DNA of 64,000 nt from Lepidodermella squamata (taxonomy: Eukaryota > Gastrotricha). Under the pieces are notes generated by a model. The model had not been told where the DNA came from, ran no database searches, and was given only the letters and a program-made list of their open reading frames with translations. Where the stretch lies: NCBI GenBank assembly GCA_047495785.1, contig JBLDXI010000010.1, forward strand, positions 1,054,001 through 1,118,000, read 5' to 3'. The translations under genes and the position numbers were made by a program. Shown piece by piece: positions 51,477 through 61,315 of this stretch; position 1 is the stretch's first letter, and every line of letters starts with the position of its first letter.

Positions 51477-53002
51477 TTCTCAGAATGGTTGAACGACCTA
51501 TTTTATATTGCTTTCTTTTTTTGGGAAACCCTCAGGAATGATCGAATCCTTGCCTAAGTGTTTTTTGTTGTTGCCTAGGACACACTTCCCACCCAGGACA
51601 TTTCACACTTCATTTGGTATTTACTTTAACACCTCCATTCAAACACGGGAAAATCCTTCGACTGGTCGATTGTAACTCAAAGCTGGAAAGCTGAATAAAT
51701 CGACGTCGAGCGAATGATTTACCGTTCATGCTAACGAAGCGTCTCTGAGTCTGTGAATGCTGAGACTTGCATGAAGTATGCAGTTAACTGCCAGTTGCTA
51801 ATTATTCATGGTTAATGTTTATTCAACATAGCAAATGTGTGAACAAAGTCAAGAGCACGCACCGTGTGCGAAAATTCTTAAGAAAGTTTCGGCGCAGTTG
51901 TACGTGAGATGCCGCGACTCCAGCGAAATCGATGACAAGCAAGTAATTGCTCAGTGAAGCGTGAAAATCATGCCCTCGCTTTAAATCAATACCTCTGTCC
52001 CAAAAGAACAAAACAAAAGATGGTTGTTTGACCTCAATCCCGAATGTCCTCATTTTGAGGCGATATCATCAACCCTTTTATGACATTTTTAAATTTTCAT
52101 CAAAATTCGAGCTCTTGGAAAATAATCAACATATCTATCAGTGTATCCGAACGGATTAACTCAAAGACAAGCTTATCAGAATGACTCATGGCCGAAAATA
52201 AGTTGAACACTATGTGCAGGTGAAAAAATGCTGATCCAATCGGGTAAAAGTACCGATCAGTTATTTTTCCGGGTATTTTAGTCCGATTTTTCTAACGAGA
52301 TCACGATAACACAAGGGAATTTCGCAGGATTCATTGTGGAAAATCGATCAATTATTTGCAATAATTGCAAACATTTGAAACATGTGCAATTTAACCTGGA
52401 TTGAAATAATAACAAGACGCTATTCCATTAATAACGAAAAATATTTTTTCAAAAAAATGGCGAATGGCCCAACTTTTGATTAAATTCTCAAGAAGACGAA
52501 TAAAAAATAAAATTATTAATAGTTAAATTAAAATTAAATGAATTAATAATCAATAAAATATGGTTTTTTTAACACTTATCATTTCGATATATATTTTTGA
52601 TCTTATTCCTTTTATTGCGCGTGAATCATGGTTAATTACTTTTCCTCAATAATATCCCGATTAAAGTACCATGTCAGCTGATTCTGCTCCTTTTTTTTAT
52701 TATCTTATCTTCGGCCACCCATTGTTGTCACATCATTTGACGCGGCGGTGTGACCTTGGTAGCGAGCAATGTCAAGCCTGGTGCACACGGGAAAGGCCGA
52801 GTCTTATCAACAGCTGAACTAAAAAAAACCTGTTCATACAGACGCATTTCCTCACTTAATACAGACAGGGAAATCTTTCTCGAAAATATCAACGCTTTGA
52901 AAGTACATAACATTTTCGCGCACTTTTTTGACAGCGCATAATTTCAATTAATCAAATATTTCATAAATTTTGACTATTTACCGTATTTTAGAGAGCGTAA
53001 AA
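51477..53002. other. divergent intergenic, 1.5 kb
   Basis: It lies between the starts of the minus-strand lectin/kringle copy 2 and the plus-strand phosphatase. Very AT-rich around 52430-52640. A T-rich AG (cgtattttag, about 52990) sits 12 bases before the phosphatase ATG and could be a trans-splice acceptor. No gene seen. Confidence 0.5.
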
Positions 53003-55140
53003 ATGAGGTTTTTTCTGGTTCTGTTTTTCGCGGCTTTCGCCAATGCCCAAATCTACTTGCAGCCTGAGCAGGTGCATATAGCTATGGGAAGTAAGTCATT
53101 CCAGATTAAATTATCACCTTTCAACCTAATTTCAAATTGCTCACAGGTACTGAGAGTCAAATGGTTGCCACCTGGGTGACACGTAATTTGACCAAAGCAA
53201 GCGTGGTCGAATACGGCCCGACGACCCAGATGCAGTATTCGGCTGTTGGAAACGCTACGCTGTTCACGGATGGCGGCTCTGAGCACCGCCAAATGTACAT
53301 CCACCGAGCTACGATGAACGTCATTCCTGGAACTCAATATTGTAAGTTCAAATTTTTTTATTTATTTTCCAGAAAATAATTTCCAAATAATTTATAAAAA
53401 AATGTCGGTTTGCTCTAAAAATTATTTAAAAAATTAATTCCGAGAGATTTCAAATTTAAAAGTTATCAAAATTTCAAATTCGGAAAAAATTTGAAAATTT
53501 TCAATTTCAACTTTTAACTTGAAAAGGAAATAACGAAAATTCCTCGGAATTTTAAATTGTTTACGAGGAATAAAACCTGAATGCAAAAGTTAGAAAAGAT
53601 TGCTTAATTTTAATTTTCTCATTTTCAATTTTATAGATTACCACGTTGGTAGCCCCCTTGAGGCCTGGAGTGCCGTGTTTTTCTTCAAGGCTATTCCCAG
53701 CGACGACTCGGCCTTCCAGCCCCGCATTGCCATGTACGGTGACCTGGGTAATATCAACTCTCGCTCGATGGCTGTTCTTCAATCCGCTGTGCAACGCGGC
53801 AATTTCGACGCCATTTTCCACGTCGGTGATTTCGCCTATGATATGGACACGAACCAGGCGCAAATCGGCGATGAATTCATGCGCATGATTGAAGCTGTTG
53901 CCGCCTATGTACCCTACATGGTCAGCCCTGGCAACCACGAACAGGCCTAGTAAGCTTCAAAAAATGCGTTCAATTTTCAAAAAAGTTCACAATTTTCATT
54001 TTTCATTTTGGAATTTTGAAAAATTAATCTGAGATTTCTTTTCATTTTCCTAAGTCACAATATTTTTTATTGACCTTTCCAGCAATTTTTCGAACTACAT
54101 CAACCGATTTTCGATGCCGGGCGGTTCTAACAACAGTCTGTGGTACAGCTTTAACATCGGCCCAGCTCACGTGATCTCATTCTCGACCGAGTACTACTTC
54201 TACGGCTGGCTGTACGGCTTCGATTCGGTCATGGCCCAATACAACTGGATGGTCCAAGACCTTAAAGAGGCTAACAAACCCGAGAACAGACAGCAGAGGC
54301 CATGGATCATTACCCTAGCTCACAGGCCTATGTACTGCTCGACTACTGATGGCGACGATTGCACCTTGGAACGAGGCATTGTGAGTTAAATTGAAAAAAA
54401 ATATTAAAAAATTAATTTCAAGGTTCAAATCAATTTTGATGTTTTTCAATTTTTAAAAATTTCGAAAAAAATTTGAAATTTAGAATTTTTCAAGAATTTC
54501 AGTAAATTTCGAAAAATAAATTGGAATTCTCTAAATTCTAAAATTTCAAAATTTCAAAATTAAATTTAAAATTTTGAAATTTCTAAACAGACTATTTTTT
54601 TTAATATTGAAAGTAAATTGCTTACCTTCGATGTTTAATTTTTCCTATTCAAAGATTCGAACTGGTTTGCCGTTTTTCAAAATCTGCGGCCTCGAAGATT
54701 TGTTCCTCGAGTACGGCGTCGACTTCGAAATCTGGGCCCACGAGCACGTTTACGAGCGTCTGTGGCCCGTCTACAACACGACCGTCCGAAACGGGACCGA
54801 CAACCCAACGAACCCTTACTTCAACCCTAAAGCACCCGTCCACATCGTCACCGGATCAGCTGGGTGCCAGGAGGACCACGACACGTGGCAGCCCAAGCCC
54901 GCTAGCTGGTCGGCACTCCGCTCGGCCGACTACGGCTTTTCGACCATGCAAATTCACAACGGCACCCACATTCACGTTCAGTTCTACTCGGACGATCAAA
55001 TGAAGATTATCGACGATTTTTGGATTGTTAAAACGTCCCCGTATCCGAGCTACTACGGCGAGTTGTCGCGGCTCCACAAACGGGGCGAATACGACGGCAT
55101 TCTCAAGGACGCGCCTTGCATGGCCTTCAATAAGCCTTAA
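53003..55140 (+). CDS. Purple acid phosphatase (metallophosphoesterase), secreted
   Basis: Five exons: 53003-53090, 53147-53341, 53637-53949, 54083-54380, 54655-55140; 459 residues, phases close. Signal peptide MRFFLVLFFAAFANA. An N-terminal fibronectin-like part (residues 20-110) carries the MVATWVT pattern. All five metal-binding blocks of purple acid phosphatases are visible in order: YGDLG, VGDFAYD, GNHE, LAHRPMYC and AHEHVYER. The C-terminal part carries the HIVTGSAGCQE block typical of animal ACP7-like enzymes. It hydrolyses phosphate monoesters at acid pH with a two-metal (Fe with Fe, Zn or Mn) centre, outside the cell or in lysosomes. Introns here are longer (up to 295 bases) and more AT-rich than in neighbouring genes. 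Confidence 0.92.
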
Positions 55141-55384
55141 ATTATTCAAACTCGGTGAAATATTTTGAAAAATCATCGATTAATCTTGGGAGAACTTGAA
55201 GAATGATTTTTTTGTTTGATTTTATTGGAAAAATAAATTATACGAATTTTTCAAAGATCGATTATGACCCAGTTTCAAGGCAGCTAAATTCGGAAAAATC
55301 ACTGATTTTTAAAATCAATAAGAGGAATCGATATTGGCTTTGAAGGGTGAAAACTCGAAAATTGAAAAATGATTCTTTCGTATT
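55141..55384. other. convergent 3' region
   Basis: It lies between the stop of the phosphatase and the stop of the M4 peptidase gene. An AATAAA on the plus strand is near 55231. Nothing else seen. Confidence 0.4.
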
Positions 55385-58300
55385 TTATTTCCTGAAAATT
55401 ACTGCCGCTAAAATTGCTATTAGTCCATAATATGGCGTTTCAATTTTCGAACTTGAGCTTATAATTGGAAGTTTAAATTGGCCGCTGAAATCGAAGTAAA
55501 AAGCGTCGAAATTAGACTTGTCCAGTACGTTACACATTGTGAAGCTGATTGCTGAATATGAAGCCGATGTGAATTCAACCGATTGCACGTAGCCGAGTAG
55601 GGTGACGTAGTAGTCACCCGCTTGAGCTGGCGATGAGCTGGTGCCAATCGGGATGCCGGAGGCGGAATAGCTCTCAGAGACACTGAGAGCTTTGTAATAA
55701 ACAGCATTCGACTGATCGATAACTATTTTATTGAATCTATAAATTTTAAAAAAAGGAAACAAAATTTAAGATTTTCAAAAAAATTTCGATTTTGAAATTT
55801 CAAAATTTAAATTTAAATTTTAAAATTCTTCAAAAATTTTTCAATTTCGATTTCAAGATTGAAAATTTCAAAAATTCAATTCATTCAATTTCAATTGGAT
55901 TGAACAAATTTCGAAGTTGATTAAATTTTTTTCACTCACCCAATGAAGAGCCTGATGAAAACATTGTTCGTAATAGCCGTGTCGCTGGGATAACCAGAAA
56001 TCGACATCGAAAATATGATCGATCGATGCTTTTGCGATGCTATAGCTTGCGACAACGTGAATTTCGCCACCAAAATCGACGTCTGATCAGTGATTGTCCA
56101 GGTTAAACCAGTTACCGAAGGCGCACATGACGAAATATCGCCGTCTGATGTCGCATTCGTGATGAGCGCCACTTGCACTTCAGCGGCCTTAGCACACGCG
56201 TTGAGCGTCAATGTTCCGGTTCGTTTTCGGGTGTAATACATCGCGATGGTATATAAACCGGCTGGGGATTTTGTCATAAAATATTGATTTCCATTATTGC
56301 CATATCCGAGCCTTAATTCGGGGACAATTAAAGAACAATTAATTAATTAATTAATAATTAATAAGTAATTATTAAAATTGAAATTTTTAATTAATTAACT
56401 ATCAATAATTAAAAATTAACTGATAATTATCGAAATTTATTTTAACTCCTGATGACTCATCATTAGGTCATTTAATTAAAAAATCACGGTTTTATCCTTT
56501 AAGAAAAAAATACAATTTTCGAAAGCAATTTCGATCAATAAATGAAATTATGAACTTACAAATATGGATTTTCATTTGCGTCGAAATTGGGCGCACTATC
56601 ACCGGCTCGCCAAATGACGCCGAAATCAACTGGAGTTGCTGTTATCAAGACGTAGCCGTTCGGTTTCCCCGAAACCGTGTCCGGTACCGTGTAGCGGAAA
56701 TTGATCAAATCGCCGATAGCAAATTGCGCTAAGTCGAGTGAAGTCGTTTGGCAATCGATAAGGGTCGATGTGCCGAGGCGAACGCACAACGTACGGATTC
56801 CAACTTCGCCGAATGCGGCTGTCACCGCGGCGACGGCGCCTGAGCCGAATAGAGTGGTCGCCGCATTTAGGACGGAACAAGCCGCTTCTTTCATTGTTAT
56901 AGTATGCCGCCTTTTTAAAAAATAGGTCATCAAACGCAATTTCTTACTTTTAATGTTAGCGAAAAATTTGTTTCGAAGTCGAAAGGTGATCTCTCAGATT
57001 TAGGGCAGACAAACTGAAATTGCCTATTTTTACGAACTCCCCTACAAAATAGGAATTTACTGGTAAATTTGGTATTCAGGGTCAAGTGCGCTTTTTCGTC
57101 TATTAGCACTAAAAAGGTTCCCAGTTGCGGAAAATTAATTTTTTTGAAACTAAGTATGACTGTTACTCCGTTACTCCAATTGGTTGGAAGTAGAAGTAAC
57201 TTCATAGTTGCTTATCCAATTTGATCGCAAGCTTGGAATCTTTAGCGTTTCTTGAACCTTCAAACCTGATGTCATCCTTGAAAAAGCTTGAAATCAAAGC
57301 CAGGAACCGACCAAAAACTATCGGCAACTGACAAAAACTAAACTCTGACCGATTCCGAATTGAATAGGACGAAAATTCAGAATTTGATTTGCTTCGGATT
57401 GAGAACCCAACTCCTTTTTTCAAGCCTCTGAAGCTCATATCCAATATCAATAATCATCGATTGCAAATAAATGCAGTGAATCCATTATATGGATTATCGA
57501 ATTGCATTTCAGACTAGGCTAATGAAGTAAGGGGAACCTATCCGAAAGTTCGGGAACCTTAAAGTTCACCTCCAGTGATAAAATCAAGCAAAAAAATATT
57601 TTTAACAGCAAATACAACAAGGCCAGTTCGCCTTTTCCATCCTGGTGAAGTCCCAGTAATACTTAGTCTCAAATGCTGATTATTTTGAGAAAAAATGGTT
57701 CAAAACGAATATTCACTCCGTTTACAAAGTTAGAAAATACCGTAGTTACCGAAATATAAGCCCCCACTCGTTTAGAAGCCTGTCTCGATTAGAAGCCTAG
57801 GTAAATTGAAATTCGTCGATGCATAGTCCTATCTCGAATAGTAGCCTATGCTACTACGGCACGTGTGCTCTGCTGCGCTGAACGGTATTTAAAAACGAAA
57901 ATGCGTGAAGATATGTAATAATCTGCTGTTTATGATGAATTTAGGAAAGCTTTCCTTATTAGTCTTGATTGCCAGCTATTAGACGACCTAGCTAATAACT
58001 AATAATGAATACTTTGATGAGTTTTGAGATTGAAAGACGGAAAGTAACGTCAGGTCTCCATTGCATAAGCCTATCTCAAATAGAAGCCTAGTCTTGATTA
58101 GAAGCCTATTTTTCCCTATTTTTCGAGGTATCATTTTTGTATAAGCCCGGGTTAGTATTTCGGTAACTACGGTAATCGTAAACACGTTTTTAGCTTCAAT
58201 TTTGGGCAACTTACCAGTAACATTGATTAGCCAGAGCGAAGGGCTTGGCAGCCATCTAAAATGTCAAATAGAGGAATTTAGAGCTAAAAATAAGAGACTT

Positions 58301-61089
58301 GAATTTTACCACCGGATCCCATCCTGACGTAGTCGACAGTTTGTAGTAAGCTTTTCCGAAAATACCCGCGCATTGATGTGATTCATAAAAAGTACTGAAA
58401 AACAGTCAATTTTTTATAGTTTTTTTCCACTAAAAATTCTCCAACCTTTGCATATTATCGAAACTATCGACGCCAGCTGTCATCGAATTTGTGGCATTTA
58501 TCAACGATCGAATCGGTTTGGTGCCTTTCACGCATTTTGAACCGATTAAATAATCAGTGTCCTTATCTAGCCAATACTCGAAAGCTGCAGGGTAATCTCA
58601 GATGTTGAACAATTCATGGGAATTCGACCCAAAATTACCGATTCCTGCTATGTCTGAAAAAGCTTCGTTGATACAGGAAGCTTCTGTAAAACCGGGGTTC
58701 GAATCAGGGTTAGCCATGCCTCCACTGCCGTATTCAAGATTCGAGTATCTTAATTCATTTATAAACGAATTTTTTTAAATAATTTTTTGTAACAAAAATA
58801 AATGACTGACTTGGCTGTTACCGCATGCGCTAATTCGTGACCTGTTAAAATTATTTTTCGATATTTATGAAATATTTTTGTTATATGGCATGATAGGGCA
58901 TTACCAACAACATCACTGCAGGAGCATAGGTGGTAGAATTTGCTGTCATCAGTTGGGCAGCCATTTGACAGCACCATTGTATTCGAACTGGGAAAATACC
59001 TGAAAACTAAAGCGTGCGAAAAAACTTGAGAAGAAAATATAAAATTGCTGACAAGGCAGCATCTCCAGGCAGGCAAATTGAAGATATTGTATTGCAATCA
59101 GCTGCTCGTTTGACCACGACCCTAAAATCGATTTGATTAGCATGTTTTTTTTAGGAAATGTTTGAGTTTTTTTCACTTGACGTAACTCCTCGAACCTGGA
59201 AACCATGGAGATACACCCAGTGTCCCAGTGATAAATTCTGCAAAAATTATAGAGAATATTTTCAATTAATTCAAAAATTGGGTTAAAATAATCTAAATAT
59301 TTCATTTAGTTGGAATTAATTTTTTTAATAATTTTTATTCGAATTTTATGGAAATTTTGAATGATACAATTCTAAAAAATTCTAAAAAATTAAAAAACTC
59401 TCTAATACTCAATCTTGAAGTAAACGTTATCTTGAAAATCAAAATATGGTTTGTTTCACTTTTTAGGCCATTTTAAATTAGGTTGCGCTAAAAGTAAGAC
59501 AAAATATTTTCGGATTCCATTGGCTAATTTATTTTTCAGAGAAGCGTCTGAAAATACCTGAAAATTTATCGGCAAAGTAGTGGCAGTCGGTCATAGGGCT
59601 GAATGATTCGGTAGTGCTATCGGCGACACCCTGCAATATAAGATTTTCTTGATTTTCAAGATATTTTCAAAAAATAATCGTTATTACGGTATCGCAGCCA
59701 AAGTTGTACGGGTCAGTTGCTGAACAACCTGCATAGGTCGCGATTTGTCCTTTCGACAGTACACAATTTCTGACACTCGTATCCGGCTGATCAACCTGAA
59801 CCTGGCCGTATTTAGCCCCAGTGCCCGGCAAGCCGAACGCCCACTGGCCGGTTTTCGTATTCCCGCCGATGCCATTGACGCCGGTGGTTATTGCGTAGTC
59901 CTCGACCCAGGTGCGCAGAACGCGGCCGGGCGGGAGTGCGTCGATGAGGCAAGCCGAGTCGATGCCGCTTCTAGCGCGGTATTGCACTTTTTTGACGAAT
60001 TTCAGCCGTGAATAATCAGCTTCGTCGACGTAGAAGAATTCTTCGACGAAGGTAAACTCAACCTCGGCCGAGTCATTTCTGACAGTTCTACATAGCCTGA
60101 GTGAAATTTCGAAAATTAGAAAAAATTGAAAATCCAAATCAAATAATTAGAAAAAATTGAAAATTCAAATGAAAAATTCGAAAAACTGAAAATACAGAAA
60201 AATTCGAAATTCGAAAATTGAAAATCCGAATCATATGAACAAATTGAAAATTCAAAGTTTAAATGAAAAAAAAAACAAATTTAAATTTGAAACAAAAAAG
60301 GCAAATTTCTAAATTTAGATTTCCGATTCAAATTTAGAAAATAAATACCCGGAAAATAATTAAATTGACGGAAAAATTAATGCTTGCTAAAACTGATTCG
60401 AAAATCATTATCGACTAATTGATTGAAAATTTTAAACATTTCCATTAAAATCAGAGCGAATTTATCGTGCAACCTCATATATTCTGGACCTTGATTCTGG
60501 ACTAAATATTTGCTCCAAAGATTCCAGCGCTGAAATTTTCCTGATTTCGTCCCAAGAGAAAGACGTGTAAATTTATGAAATTTATGTCTTACTGTAAGCA
60601 GGCCTCCGAGTCTATTTTTTCCGCTTTGTACAGATCCTCAGCTCTTCTAACAGATACCTGCTTCAATCCATGCGTATCTCGCCGTTCGTACTTGCCATTA
60701 ACCGCATCGTAAGAAAATATCAAGGAGGACGCATAGAACTACAACAAAACCAAATCAAATCTTCGCATTTCCACAGTCGTCGAAAATACCGGAATATTTT
60801 TGTAAGTCTGAGTGTAGCTTTTGAGAACCGTCGTTGTACCCCAGTTATCTTCGACGTCTTCGTGGTCAGCTTTGAACAGTTTCCGCCGTTTTGCCGCGTA
60901 AGATTTCCGCGGGAACTGCCTTGTAGCCGCAGCCGAACAAACTGCTCGCTCTTGAAGACTGAAACCACTATCAGCATCAAGTCCGAACGACTCGAGGGGT
61001 GAGTCGTAAGTCAGCCTCAACCCACTCCTCAAAGATATCGCGCTGAGAGCTACTTGAAAAAGTAGAGAACCAAATAAGACTCTTATCAT
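55385..61089 (-). CDS. Thermolysin-type (M4) metallopeptidase with C-terminal extension and possible GPI anchor
   Basis: Fifteen exons: 61089-60775, 60738-60593, 60096-59688, 59630-59558, 59237-59198, 59121-59053, 58999-58905, 58841-58811, 58748-58639, 58596-58446, 58394-58313, 58255-58215, 56910-56560, 56311-55940, 55736-55385; 878 residues, all phases close. Signal peptide, then an FTP-like propeptide (YTQTYKNIPVF). Catalytic part: GIGGNTKTGQW, zinc site HELAH (384-388) with the third ligand in INEAFSD (E421), the later His of YESHQ (486), and the M4 ending KEAACSVLNAAT...AFGEVGI. About 290 more residues, PPC-like in build, end in a hydrophobic tail (YYGLIAILAAVIFRK), suggesting GPI or membrane anchoring. 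M4 enzymes are mostly bacterial and fungal, so an intron-rich animal copy is notable. The 36-base first intron is the weakest call. Confidence 0.85.
57738..58174. mobile_element. MITE-like element with TA-flanked inverted ends, inside an M4 gene intron
   Basis: TACCGTAGTTACCGAAATA at 57738-57756 is the exact reverse complement of TATTTCGGTAACTACGGTA at 58156-58174. If the outer TA is the target duplication, the terminal inverted repeats start CCGTAGTTACC, a Tc1/mariner-like arrangement. The inside (about 400 bases) has no coding frame and carries several units of the type TAGAAGCCTA and ATAGTAGCCTA. It lies wholly in the 1.3 kb intron between M4 exons 12 and 13. Confidence 0.7.
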
Positions 61090-61315
61090 TTTTCGGCGGG
61101 TGAAAATGCGTGGAAAGAACTGAGAGCCACAACACAGGTAGATGCGCGCATCCGAGCGAGCGTGGCGCTGAATTGTTTACACACGGCCGCGGGTAATAAT
61201 AGTCTCGCACGCGCGGGATTAACGCAACTCAAGCCATTGCGAAATTTATTCTCAATTAAGTAACAAGCTCTTTGATTTAAATGTATTAGCAAGCTTCAAA
61301 ATGTCCCTCCCTCCC
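61090..61315. other. short space between two same-strand genes
   Basis: It is 226 bases long: the 3' end of the LamG gene and the promoter side of the M4 gene. GC-rich compared with its surroundings. A TTTATT is not obvious for the upstream gene's poly(A) signal. Confidence 0.4.

Noticed and set aside
56930-57450. Minus-strand frames that look like extra exons before the M4 C-terminal part
   Set aside because: Their phases do not fit any neighbour. They lie inside the intron whose ends (58214 and 56911) join the conserved M4 sequence exactly in phase.
58694-58706. tRNA B-box-like GGTTCGAATC
   Set aside because: It lies inside an M4 coding exon, and no A-box or cloverleaf surrounds it.
58759-59305. 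HELAHA first read as a leishmanolysin (M8) site
   Set aside because: The next exons give INEAFSD and the M4 ending, and the upstream exons give GIGGNTKTG and an FTP-like propeptide, all of which are thermolysin-family marks.
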